The notes under the pieces were generated by a model. It had not been told where the DNA came from and did not search any database. It saw only the letters and a list, made by a program, of their open reading frames with translations. 64,000 nt of DNA from assembly GCA_900110395.1 (NCBI GenBank), contig FODP01000025.1, positions 27,090 to 91,089 of the forward strand, written 5' to 3'. Made by a program: the position numbers and the translations under genes. Numbering within the stretch: the first letter of the stretch is position 1; each line of letters opens with the position of its first letter. The DNA comes from Rhodospirillales bacterium URHD0017. Lineage in GTDB: Bacteria; Pseudomonadota; Alphaproteobacteria; Reyranellales; Reyranellaceae. Of this stretch, positions 17,695 to 26,106 are shown one piece after another.

Positions 17695-18911
17695 ACGTCG
17701 AACAGGCTGTTTTTCTCGTCGGTGGTCTCGGCAGCCGCCTGAAGGCGCTGACCGGCGACACCGCCAAGCCCGTTCTCGACGTCGGCGGCCGGCCCTTCCT
17801 CGATCATCTGCTGGACGAGGCAAGCCGGCACGGCGTCAAGCGGGCCCTGCTGCTCTGCGGCTATCGCGCCGGTGATCTCGTCGCCTCCTACCAGGGTCGC
17901 TCGATTCGCGGCATGACGATAGACACGGTGGCCGAATCCGAGCCGGCCGGCACCGCCGGCGCGCTTGCCCTGGCGGCCGACCGGCTCGACGACTGGTTCT
18001 TCCTGGTCAACGGCGATTCGCTGTTCGACTTCAACTGGCTGGGGCTCCTGCCCGCCAACGACGCGAGCAAGACAGGCTGGGTGCGCATGGCGTTGGCCAG
18101 CGGCATCACCGGCGACCGCTACGGGCGCGTCGCCGTCGACGGCCAGCAGGTGCGCGACTTCATTCCGGCCGGCACGCTCGACCGTCCGATCAATGCCGGG
18201 GTCTACCTGATGCGCAAGGACGTCCTGTCGCGCATCGGCGCCGTCCCCTGCTCGCTCGAGCGCGACGTGCTGCCAGGGCTAGCGAGGGACGGCCTGGTCG
18301 AAGGCGTGGTCGTCGAGGCACCGTTCATCGACATCGGCACGCCGCAGGACTTCGAGCGCGCGCAGCGCGTGGTGCCGCGCATCATGAAGCGCCCCGCCGC
18401 CTTCCTCGACCGCGACGGCGTGTTGAACGTCGATACGGGCTACGTGCACCACCCTGACCAGGTGCGTTGGGTCTCCGGCGCGCGTGAGGCCGTGCGCTGG
18501 CTGAACGACGCCGGCTATCTGGTGTTCATCGTCACCAACCAGGCCGGGGTCGCGCGCGGGCTCTACAGCGAAGAGCACATCGTCGATCTGCACGGCTGGA
18601 TGAGCGCCGAACTGCGTCGGCACGGCGCGCACATCGATTGCTTCGAATACTGTCCCTACCACCCCGAGGGCGTCGTCGAGCGCTATCGGCTCGTCTCCGA
18701 GCTGCGCAAACCCGGCCCAGGCATGATCCGCAAGCTGCTGGCGGAATGGCCGATCGATGCCTCGCAATCGTTCCTGATCGGCGATCGCGAAACCGACCTG
18801 GAAGCGGCGGCCGCCGCTGGCATTCCCGGTCACCTGTTCAGCGGCGGCGATCTCCTCGATTTCGTCAAGGCGCGGATCAAGCCGACACGAAGAACCGTCG
18901 ATTTCGATTGA
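17691..18911 (+). CDS. Fused heptose-1-phosphate nucleotidyltransferase / D,D-heptose bisphosphate phosphatase (HddC-GmhB-like)
   Basis: A 406-residue two-domain protein. Residues 1-225 are a sugar-1-phosphate nucleotidyltransferase: GGLGSRLKALTGDTAKP is the nucleotide-binding signature and FLVNGDSLF the catalytic aspartate region. From Met232 a HAD phosphatase of the histidinol-phosphatase/GmhB type follows, with FLDRDGVLN, VTNQAGVARG, RKPGPGM and GDRETDLEAA. CPYHPEG keeps the first zinc ligands of GmhB, but the later Cys pair is replaced by SEL, so zinc is probably lost. The steps would be heptose-1,7-bisphosphate to 1-phosphate and then GDP-heptose. Internal initiation at ATG 18384 is possible. 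Confidence 0.8.
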   Translation: MNVEQAVFLVGGLGSRLKALTGDTAKPVLDVGGRPFLDHLLDEASRHGVKRALLLCGYRAGDLVASYQGRSIRGMTIDTVAESEPAGTAGALALAADRLDDWFFLVNGDSLFDFNWLGLLPANDASKTGWVRMALASGITGDRYGRVAVDGQQVRDFIPAGTLDRPINAGVYLMRKDVLSRIGAVPCSLERDVLPGLARDGLVEGVVVEAPFIDIGTPQDFERAQRVVPRIMKRPAAFLDRDGVLNVDTGYVHHPDQVRWVSGAREAVRWLNDAGYLVFIVTNQAGVARGLYSEEHIVDLHGWMSAELRRHGAHIDCFEYCPYHPEGVVERYRLVSELRKPGPGMIRKLLAEWPIDASQSFLIGDRETDLEAAAAAGIPGHLFSGGDLLDFVKARIKPTRRTVDFD

Positions 18912-19839
18912 TCTCGAGGATCGCTTCCAATGCCTGCTGCGGCAGCGGCCCTAAAAAGCTGGCGGCGGCGTTCTGGTCGGCCTCCAGTGGCTTCATGATG
19001 CCGGGAATCGTGGTCGATAACGCCGGGAACGACAGGCAGAAGCGCAACGCGGCCTGAGCCGCCGCCTCGCCCGGCGGCGTCGAGATCGCGGCCATCAGGT
19101 CGGCCGCGCCATCGACCCAGTTGGCGAGCTGGGCGCGCGGCCAGCGCGCCCGGTGATCGCCCGCCGGAAAGACGCTGTCATGGCCGACCGTGCCCGACAG
19201 GAAGCCGAAGCAGAGCGGCGTGCGGCCGATGAAGCCGATGCCGAGCCGCTCGACCTCCGCGAACAGCCCGCTCGTCAGCACGCGCACGTCCATCATGTTG
19301 AAGTTGGCCTGGATGACCGCGATGTCACAGGCAGCCAGGGCCTGCATCGCTTCATCCGGTCCCTTGGCCGACACGCCCCACGCACGGATCTTGCCGCTCT
19401 CGACCAGCCCCGCCAGCGCTTCGCGCACGACGGGCGATTTCACGACGTCGAGCGGCGGATTGTGGAGCTGCAGGAGGTCGAGATGGTCGGTGCCGAGCCG
19501 CGCCAGGCTGCGCTCGGTCGAGGCGACGATCGCCGCTGGCGAGAAATCCGGCGCCTGATCCCAGGCTTCGTAGCCCGCCTTGGTGGCGATGACGGCACGG
19601 GAGCGCTTGCCGCGCACCGCGCGGCCGATCAGCTCCTCGCTATGACCGTTGCCGTAGGCGGCCGACGTGTCGAAGAAAGTGATGCCGCGCTCCAGCGCGC
19701 GCTCGAGGGCTGCCAGCGACGTGCGATCGTCGGTGTCGCCGTAGGACGTCTGCTCGATGGTGCGCCCGCCGATGCCCCAGGCTCCGAAGCCGATCTCCGA
19801 AACCTGCAGGCCGGTCTTGCCGAGCGGCCGGTAGCGCAT
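18877..19839 (-). CDS. Aldo/keto reductase
   Basis: The 320-residue protein starts MRYRPLGKTGLQVSEIGFGAW, typical of the family. The tetrad residues are visible: Asp in FFDTSAAYG, Tyr in the same motif, Lys in VIATKAG and His in LLQLHNP. Family members reduce carbonyls with NADPH. Its 3' end overlaps the convergent heptose fusion gene by 35 bases. It sits four bases downstream of the radical SAM gene, so the two are probably one transcript. A role in sugar ketone reduction is context only. Confidence 0.88.
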   Translation of the reverse strand: MRYRPLGKTGLQVSEIGFGAWGIGGRTIEQTSYGDTDDRTSLAALERALERGITFFDTSAAYGNGHSEELIGRAVRGKRSRAVIATKAGYEAWDQAPDFSPAAIVASTERSLARLGTDHLDLLQLHNPPLDVVKSPVVREALAGLVESGKIRAWGVSAKGPDEAMQALAACDIAVIQANFNMMDVRVLTSGLFAEVERLGIGFIGRTPLCFGFLSGTVGHDSVFPAGDHRARWPRAQLANWVDGAADLMAAISTPPGEAAAQAALRFCLSFPALSTTIPGIMKPLEADQNAAASFLGPLPQQALEAILEINRNRRFFVSA

Positions 19840-19842
19840 GGC

Positions 19843-21879
19843 TCAGTAGTGGCCGGCCAGCTCGGGCGTGATCGCGGCCGACCGCGGCGAATAGAGATAG
19901 GCGCCCTTCTTGTTGCCCCACCAGACGATCTCGCGGCACCATTTCTGGAAATCGTCATAGGGCTTGGCCGTACGATCGACCTCGATCGCCAGCGGCTTCT
20001 CGGCGAGCAGCGCCTGCTCGCCGCCGCGCACCTTGTGCCAGTAATCGAGCAGGTCGTAGCCCAGGCGGATCCTGAGGTTGTCTTTGGCGAACGGCTGATG
20101 GACCAGCGCATGATTGAGGCGGATCGCCTCGCCGATGACCTCCATGGGCAGGCCGTCAGCCTTGGCGCTCACGATCTCGGCCAGAAGCCTGCCGGCCTCG
20201 GCATAGAAGGCGTCGAATTTACCCTTGGCCGTCAGCTCGACGAAGATGAACTCGTCGGCCGGCCAGTAGATGCCGAGATATTCCTTGGAGAAGACGTACT
20301 CCGAGCCGCCCTGCTGGATCGATTCCGCCTCCTTGTGGAAGAAGGCATTGATCTCGGCGATCATCGGGAAGCGCGCAGGCTCGGCGGCCATGAAGGCCTC
20401 GATCATGTCGCGGTAGGAGATGCCCGAGATGCCGTGCGCCATGATCAGTGGGATCTGGAACAGCTTGTCGAAATGCAGCAGCGCCGTCATCCAGCAGAAG
20501 ACGCGGGTGCGCCGCCAGTCGGCCAGCGGCATCGCCGCCGTCGCCACCACGAGGTCCTGGACCTCCGGCACATCGTCGTCGAGCTCGATGCGCTCGCCAT
20601 GGATGTTGATGATCTTGGACTCGACCGTGACCATGCCGTACTTGGCCTGGTAGGCCGGATCGCCCATCTCGGCGTTGGGCAGGATCGAGAGATTGTTGAA
20701 CTGGATGCGATTGTGCTGGCCGTTCTCGATCAGCTGGTCGACGCCCTTGACGAACGATTCGTAGGTCTCGCCGGGCAGGCCGAGGATCAGGTCGGAATAG
20801 GTCTCGACCTTGTCGCGGGTGAAGCGGCGCTGCAGCTCCATGTAGGTGCCGAGCGAGATGTTGTCGCGCTTGATCGCTTCCAGCGTCGGCTTGTCGACAC
20901 TCTGCATGGAAAGCGCCACGCCCTTGTTCAAGCCGGCGTCGGACAGGATTTTCTGTGTCTCGTAGGCGCGCTCGGTCGCGTTCTTGGTGTTCTGCACCGA
21001 CAGCGCCACCGGATAGCCGGTCTCCTGCTTCACGCCGGCAACGTAGTTGGCGATGTCGACATCGCGCTTCTGGATGCCGAAGTTGGCGTCGCAGCAGAAG
21101 ATGTACTCGATCTTCTTGTCGGCGAACCAATCGACCTCACGATAGAGCCGCTCCTCGCCGAACTTGGTGACCTTGGCGGCCGTCGCTGAGCCCCAGTCGC
21201 AGAAGGTGCAGCGGAACGGGCAGCCGCGGTTGGTCTCCCACAGGCCGATCCAGCTCTCGTTCGGATTGGCGGCCATGATCGAGTCGAAGGCGCCCTCGAG
21301 GAAGGGCGAGGGGATTTCGTCGAGGTCGCGCACGCGATCGATGTTGGGGTTGCGCACGAAGCTGCCGTCAGCCTTGACCATGCTGACGCCCGGCAGCGAC
21401 TGCCAAGCCTCCCGGTCCGCGAAGCTTTCCAGCAGCTTGAGGAACGTCCGCTCGCCCTCGTTGTGGACGGCGAGGTCGATCTGGGGATTGGCCCGCAGGA
21501 AGGCCTCGGGCTGGTCCGGCACGTGCGGGCCGCCGAAGACGATGACAATGCCCGGCCGCAGCGCCTTCAGGCGGCGGGCGATCTCGAGCGAGATGCGGCC
21601 GTTCCAGACGTAGCTGCTGAAGCCGACCAGATCGGCGTCCTTCAGGGCCTCGACGGCATCGGCGATGCGCACCCGCTTGTAGAGCGGCGGCAGGAACTCG
21701 TAGAGGCCGGGGTCGGCCGCCATTTTCTGCACATAGGTCTGCAGCAGCGCGACCGAATAGGGCAGATAGTTCTGGCCGGAAAAGGAGTTGTTGATCTGGA
21801 CCAGCCCGACGCGAACCGGCGCGCGGCGCTCCGGGGAGGCGTCGGCAGGCAGAGGTTCGGGTCCCTGGGCGGTCGACAT
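19843..21879 (-). CDS. B12-binding-domain-like radical SAM protein
   Basis: A 678-residue protein with an N-terminal Rossmann domain (VRVGLVQIN, VGFSSYVWNG, IVIVFGGPHVPDQPEAFL, HNEGERTF) like cobalamin-binding radical SAM enzymes. The canonical DxHxxG loop is not seen. The radical SAM motif is CPFRCTFC (Cys220, Cys224, Cys227), followed by SMQSVDKPTLEAI and LILGLPGETYESF. A 200-residue C-terminal extension has no recognised motif. I chose ATG 21879; an in-frame TTG at 21933 would add 18 residues. Methylation or rearrangement of a sugar precursor is possible but not shown. Confidence 0.85.
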   Translation of the reverse strand: MSTAQGPEPLPADASPERRAPVRVGLVQINNSFSGQNYLPYSVALLQTYVQKMAADPGLYEFLPPLYKRVRIADAVEALKDADLVGFSSYVWNGRISLEIARRLKALRPGIVIVFGGPHVPDQPEAFLRANPQIDLAVHNEGERTFLKLLESFADREAWQSLPGVSMVKADGSFVRNPNIDRVRDLDEIPSPFLEGAFDSIMAANPNESWIGLWETNRGCPFRCTFCDWGSATAAKVTKFGEERLYREVDWFADKKIEYIFCCDANFGIQKRDVDIANYVAGVKQETGYPVALSVQNTKNATERAYETQKILSDAGLNKGVALSMQSVDKPTLEAIKRDNISLGTYMELQRRFTRDKVETYSDLILGLPGETYESFVKGVDQLIENGQHNRIQFNNLSILPNAEMGDPAYQAKYGMVTVESKIINIHGERIELDDDVPEVQDLVVATAAMPLADWRRTRVFCWMTALLHFDKLFQIPLIMAHGISGISYRDMIEAFMAAEPARFPMIAEINAFFHKEAESIQQGGSEYVFSKEYLGIYWPADEFIFVELTAKGKFDAFYAEAGRLLAEIVSAKADGLPMEVIGEAIRLNHALVHQPFAKDNLRIRLGYDLLDYWHKVRGGEQALLAEKPLAIEVDRTAKPYDDFQKWCREIVWWGNKKGAYLYSPRSAAITPELAGHY

Positions 21880-21992
21880 CAGCGTAGAGGTAAGCTGCCC
21901 GGCCCCTGAACGCAATGCAATATATGGACGCAATCCCTTGAGATTGAAGGCCTTATTGTGGTTTGTCTCAGGCGATCACGCTCGGTGGGGAA

Positions 21993-22952
21993 ATGGATTT
22001 CACGGGCAAGAAAGTTCTAATCGCCGGTGGCGCCGGCTTCATTGGGACCAATCTTGCCCTGGCCCTCGCCAAGCGCGGGGCGCGCCTGCGGCTCACGGTC
22101 CATGAAAAGCCGCTGCAGGCCACCCTGCCGGGGGCCGAAGTCGTGAGCCTGGACCTGCGCCAGCCTGACCACTGCGCCCGGGCCGTCGAGGGCATGGACT
22201 ACGTCTTCCTGTGCGCGGCGCATACGTCGGGTGCCGCCGTCATCCGGACCACACCGCTTGTCCACATTACGCCCAACGTCCTGATCAACACGCTGATGCT
22301 CGAGGCGGCGCACCGCGCCCGGGTGGCGAGATTCTGCTTCATCTCCAGCGGCGCCGCCTACCCGCCAACCGCCGACCGGCCGGTGGGCGAAGAAGAGATG
22401 TTCGACGGCGACCCGCACGAGGTTTATTTCGCCGCCGGCTGGATGAAGCGCTATGCCGAGGTCCTCTGCCGCACCTACGCCGAGAAGATTCCCAATCCGA
22501 TGCCGACGATCGTGGTGCGGCCGTCGAACGTCTACGGCCCGTATGACAAGTTCGACTTCGCCGTCAGCCATGTGACGGCCGCCCTGATCCGCCGCGTGGT
22601 CGAACGCCACAGCCCGCTCGAAGTGTGGGGCAACGGCCAGGACATCCGCGATCTCGTCTACGTCGATGACTTCATCGAGGGCATGCTCGTGGCCTTCGAC
22701 ACGGACCGACCCTATCTCGCGGTCAACATCTGCGCCGGCGCCGGCCACTCGGTGCGCGAGATTCTGGAGAAGATCCTGAAGGTCGACGGCTTCGCCGGCG
22801 CCGACGTCCGCTACGACCCGTCACGCCCCAGCACCATCCCGGTGCGCCTGATGGACAACAGCCTCGCCCGCCAGCTCGGCTTCGAGGCACGCACGTCGCT
22901 CGAGGACGGGTTACGGCGGACGATCGAGTGGTATCGGAAGAACCGGGGCTGA
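21993..22952 (+). CDS. NAD-dependent epimerase/dehydratase-like extended SDR lacking the catalytic Tyr
   Basis: The 319-residue extended SDR has GGAGFIG for NAD(P) binding, CFISSGAAYPP with the active-site Ser region, VVRPSNVYGP, and DIRDLVYVDDF typical of nucleotide-sugar epimerases. The usual YxxxK is AGWMK: residue 148 is Ala and Lys152 is kept. ATG 21993 follows GGTGGGGAA; an upstream in-frame TTG at 21963 is less likely. Family precedent would be a 4-ketosugar reductase or epimerase acting on the heptose. The missing Tyr may mean a changed mechanism or a scaffold role. Confidence 0.85.
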   Translation: MDFTGKKVLIAGGAGFIGTNLALALAKRGARLRLTVHEKPLQATLPGAEVVSLDLRQPDHCARAVEGMDYVFLCAAHTSGAAVIRTTPLVHITPNVLINTLMLEAAHRARVARFCFISSGAAYPPTADRPVGEEEMFDGDPHEVYFAAGWMKRYAEVLCRTYAEKIPNPMPTIVVRPSNVYGPYDKFDFAVSHVTAALIRRVVERHSPLEVWGNGQDIRDLVYVDDFIEGMLVAFDTDRPYLAVNICAGAGHSVREILEKILKVDGFAGADVRYDPSRPSTIPVRLMDNSLARQLGFEARTSLEDGLRRTIEWYRKNRG

Positions 22953-22978
22953 AGCCGTTCCTCCTCGTCCTTCATATT

Positions 22979-23072
22979 CCTCTCCCCCGTTAGGGGGAGA
23001 GGCTAGACTAGCTGAGGGGGAATCGACGTGCGCGGCTCCCTCACCCAACCTCTCCCCCTAGCGGGGGAGAGG
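22979..23072. repeat. REP-like composite palindromic element (two 24-base palindromes)
   Basis: Two palindromes with arms CCTCTCCCCC and GGGGGAGAGG lie at 22979-23002 and 23049-23072, with a partly self-complementary spacer (GAGGGGG / CTCCCTCACCC). The element lies between two convergent gene ends and could act as a bidirectional terminator. A closely similar two-palindrome element occurs at 45081..45173. Confidence 0.85.
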
Positions 23073-23119
23073 AGCATGAAGGCCTGTCGACTGCGCAGCA
23101 GCGAAGCTGGTGAGGGTCC

Positions 23120-24205
23120 CTAAAACGGCCCGCGAAAGCGCTTGTAGCCCTCGGTCATCGAGCGCTCGACCGGGAGCGCGATACCGTGATTGTCGCCCCT
23201 CACCTGAACGAGGATGGCGTCGACCGTCTCGTGCTGGCTGGGATAGTAGATGTCTTCCAGGCTCTTGGCCGTCGGGCACGGCGCCGGCGCCATGCCGAGC
23301 ATGGTCGGCGGCTGGCGCAGCAGGCCGGGATCGCGCATCACCAGCTGGCGGCACACTTCGGCGGCGACGCCGTACTCCAGCCACGACGTGTCGGCCACGA
23401 CCAGCCGGCCTGTCTTGCGCACGCTGGCGGCGACCAGGTCCCAGTCGGGATGGCTGATCGAATTGAGATCGATGATCTCGGCCGAGATCCCGGCCTTGTC
23501 CTCGACATACTGGGCCGCGCGCAGCGCCTCCAGGACCATCACCGAGGTGGCGACGACGGTGACGTCGCTGCCCTTGCGCGCGACGTAGCTGGTGAGCGGC
23601 ACGCGGTGCTCCGACGGCGAGACCGTGAAGTCGAGATTGTAGAGCAGGCGGTGCTCGATGCTGATCACCGGCCCGGGGTGGCGGTTGATGATCGCGGGAT
23701 ACATGTCGAGGATCGCCTGGCTGCTCGACGGCATCACCACGGTCAGTCCCGGATAATGCGCGAAGGTCGACTGCGGGCTCTGCGAGTGCTGCGCGCCCTG
23801 CCCCCAGCTGCGGCCGACGACGATGCGGATCAACATCGGGCAGCGCATCAGGCCGCCGAACATGTAGCGGTACTTGGCGGCGAGGTTGATGATCTGGTTC
23901 ATCGCCAGGAAGGAGAAGTCGGCGCGGATGTGCGTCGTGATCGGATAGTCGCCGACCAGCGACGCGCCGATCGCGACACCCGTCATGCCTTCTTCCATCA
24001 GCGGCACATCGAAGACACGCGCGGCGCCGTACTTCTCGGCAAGGCCGGTGGTCGAACCGAAGATGCCCTTAAAGTCGTCGACGCCCTGCCCCATGATGAA
24101 GGTGTTGGCGTGGTCGGCCAGGGCCGCGTCCATGGTCTCGAGCAAGGCGCCGGCATAGGACAGCACGCGCGTGCCCTGGTCCGGCTTTACTGCGGCGATG
24201 CTCAT
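23120..24205 (-). CDS. Pyruvate dehydrogenase E1 beta-like TPP enzyme subunit
   Basis: A 361-residue transketolase-pyrimidine-type protein: VPLMEEGMTGVAIGASLVGD carries the conserved Glu that activates TPP, SWGQGAQHSQ the family loop, and AEIIDLNSI the C-terminal domain. It ends RFRGPF, as does the second beta subunit at 26107. ATG 24205 overlaps the alpha subunit stop by one base. No lipoyl E2 or E3 gene is nearby, so it is not an ordinary dehydrogenase complex. By analogy with paired TPP enzymes in branched-sugar pathways it may transfer a two-carbon unit to a ketosugar. Confidence 0.88.
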   Translation of the reverse strand: MSIAAVKPDQGTRVLSYAGALLETMDAALADHANTFIMGQGVDDFKGIFGSTTGLAEKYGAARVFDVPLMEEGMTGVAIGASLVGDYPITTHIRADFSFLAMNQIINLAAKYRYMFGGLMRCPMLIRIVVGRSWGQGAQHSQSPQSTFAHYPGLTVVMPSSSQAILDMYPAIINRHPGPVISIEHRLLYNLDFTVSPSEHRVPLTSYVARKGSDVTVVATSVMVLEALRAAQYVEDKAGISAEIIDLNSISHPDWDLVAASVRKTGRLVVADTSWLEYGVAAEVCRQLVMRDPGLLRQPPTMLGMAPAPCPTAKSLEDIYYPSQHETVDAILVQVRGDNHGIALPVERSMTEGYKRFRGPF

Positions 24206-25131
24206 CAGATCACGTCCGCCAGCAGTTCGTCGCGGCCGGGGGCCGGGCTCGCCTCGGCGAAGGCGACGGCTGCTTCGATCTCGCGCTCGATGTCGGGGCG
24301 AAGCGTCGCGACGAGTTTCTGGTCGACGATCAGTGGATCGCGACGCTTCCAGGCATCGACGCCGTCGCTGGTGCGATAGTTGAAGTGGAAGTCCTCGCCG
24401 ACGCCGACATGCTCCTTGTAGCGCGACGTGACGATCTCGAGCACGAACGGCTCGCCCGCCCTCACCTTGGCGGCAGCTTCGAGCGTGGCCTGCCGGATCG
24501 CCAGCATGTCCCAGCCCTCTTCGAGCCGCCGGCTGGCGATGCCGAACGACGCGGCGTGCTCGGCCAGACGATAGGACTGGCGCACCGGCCGATGGCTGTG
24601 CACGGCAAGCCCGTTGTCCTCGCACAGGAACAGCACCGGCACCTTCATGAGCGCCGCGAAGTTCAGGCTCTCGTGATAGACGCCCTCTTCAGTGGCGCCG
24701 TCGCCGAACACCGCCACGGCAATCTGCGAGAGGCCGCGCCGCTTGAAGCTCAGCGCCGCGCCGACCGCGTGCGGGATGGTGCTGGCGACCACTGCCGACG
24801 ATCCCATCAGGCCGACCTCGGGGGCGGCGAGATGCATGGAGCCCGCCTTGCCGCCCGAGACGCCGCCCTTGCGGCCGTACAGCTCGGCGAACATGGCGTC
24901 GAGCGAGCCGCCCTTGGCGATATAGAAGCCGTGGCTGCGGTAGGTCGCGAAGACCAGGTCGTCGGGCTTCAGGCCGTCGCAGACGCCCACTGCCACGGCT
25001 TCCTGGCCGATCGACAGATGGACCGGGCTCTGGATCTTGTCGGACGGATAGAGCTCGATGATCCGTTCCTCGACCAGCCTGATCAGCAGCGCCGTCCGGA
25101 ACAGCCGGCGATAGATCGCTTCATCCTTCAC
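24205..25131 (-). CDS. Pyruvate dehydrogenase E1 alpha-like TPP enzyme subunit
   Basis: About 308 residues with the TPP-binding motif GDGATEEGVYHESLNF running to CEDN, the usual HLSIGQEAVAVGV, FATYRSHG and GGKAGSMHL. I chose GTG 25131, preceded by GGGGAG; an in-frame TTG at 25197 would add 22 low-complexity residues. The alpha and beta subunits form the E1 heterotetramer that decarboxylates a 2-oxo acid. It lies between its beta gene and an SDR, and a paralogous alpha is at 27134..28126. Confidence 0.87.
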   Translation of the reverse strand: MKDEAIYRRLFRTALLIRLVEERIIELYPSDKIQSPVHLSIGQEAVAVGVCDGLKPDDLVFATYRSHGFYIAKGGSLDAMFAELYGRKGGVSGGKAGSMHLAAPEVGLMGSSAVVASTIPHAVGAALSFKRRGLSQIAVAVFGDGATEEGVYHESLNFAALMKVPVLFLCEDNGLAVHSHRPVRQSYRLAEHAASFGIASRRLEEGWDMLAIRQATLEAAAKVRAGEPFVLEIVTSRYKEHVGVGEDFHFNYRTSDGVDAWKRRDPLIVDQKLVATLRPDIEREIEAAVAFAEASPAPGRDELLADVI

Positions 25132-25212
25132 AGACAGACGCTCCCCGGCGTTGCTTCTGGGCAGCCGACTGCTAACGGAGGCCGCGCCGTCTGGCAATCG
25201 CCCATCATGACG

Positions 25213-25998
25213 CTAAAAGGCGCGGCTCTGGCCGCCGTCGACCGTGATGTTGGCGCCGTTCACCAGGCTCGCCTCGGCCGAACACAGGAAGGCAACAACG
25301 GCCGCCACCTCCTCCGGCGTGCCCAGCCGACCCAGCGGATACTCCAGGTCGACCATGCGCCTGAAACCCTCGGGATCGCGCTTCTGCTCGTCCTCGAAGC
25401 CGGTGCCGGGGATGTAGATGCCACCCGGCGCCACAGAATTGAAGGTGATGCCGTCGCGCACCAGGTAGGCCATGGCCGACAGCGACTTCATGAGGCCGGT
25501 CTCGGCCGCCTTGGCCATGGTGAACCAAGGCCGGCCGACGCCTTCCTTGCCGCCGTAGATCGAGGTGATGGTGACCACGCGTCCCCACTTGCCGCGGCGC
25601 ATGTGCGGCAGGGCGCGGCGGGTGAAGCGGACAGCCGCCATGGCGTTCTTCTCGTAGACCTCGCCCCACACCCGCACGTCGGTGTCCTCGACGATCTCCT
25701 TGCCCCAGCGTCCACCGCCGCCGACGTTGTTGACCAGGATCTGCACGCCGCCCCATTCGCGGTCGACCGCGTCCATCACGCGATCGGCCGCCTCCGCTTC
25801 GAGGAGATCGGCGGCGACCGCCAGCAACTTCACGCCATGAGGCTTGAGATCGGCCATCGCTGCATCGAGGCGCTGCTGCGAGCGCGAGCAGATGGCGACG
25901 TGGCAGCCCTCCTGGGCGAGGCGCTTGGCCGAGGCCAGCCCGATGCCGTGACTGCCGCCGGTCACCAGCGCGAACTTTCCGGAGAGGCCGAGGTCCAT
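25213..25998 (-). CDS. Classical SDR-type oxidoreductase with Tyr-to-Phe change
   Basis: A 261-residue classical SDR: TGGSHGIG cofactor motif, LVNNVGGGG (NNAG-like), TITSIYGG with the active-site Ser, and SVAPGGIY. The catalytic YxxxK reads FTMAK, with Phe159 in place of Tyr and Lys163 kept. The gene sits between the two TPP enzyme pairs. It could reduce a keto product of those enzymes, or have become non-reducing. The start ATG 25998 has an ordinary context. Confidence 0.87.
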   Translation of the reverse strand: MDLGLSGKFALVTGGSHGIGLASAKRLAQEGCHVAICSRSQQRLDAAMADLKPHGVKLLAVAADLLEAEAADRVMDAVDREWGGVQILVNNVGGGGRWGKEIVEDTDVRVWGEVYEKNAMAAVRFTRRALPHMRRGKWGRVVTITSIYGGKEGVGRPWFTMAKAAETGLMKSLSAMAYLVRDGITFNSVAPGGIYIPGTGFEDEQKRDPEGFRRMVDLEYPLGRLGTPEEVAAVVAFLCSAEASLVNGANITVDGGQSRAF

Positions 25999-26024
25999 CT
26001 ACGGCGCTCCCTGCTCATGGTCTT

Positions 26025-26084
26025 CCGGACCGCGCGCATCCTGCGCGCTCATGAGCATGAGCGAGCTGGAAGCTCGCGGTCCGG
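26025..26084. repeat. Long imperfect hairpin element, probably an intergenic palindromic repeat
   Basis: Arms CCGGACCGCG (26025-26034) and CGCGGTCCGG (26075-26084) enclose two smaller hairpins, GCGCGC/GCGCGC and GAGCT/AGCTC. It fills the gap between the second beta subunit and the SDR. No second copy was found in the window. Confidence 0.6.
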
Positions 26085-26106
26085 ACGAGCATGACATGAG
26101 CATCGC

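Noticed and set aside
19153..21189. A 678-residue plus-strand open frame
   Set aside because: It lies opposite the aldo/keto reductase and radical SAM genes, both with strong motifs, and has shadow-like composition.
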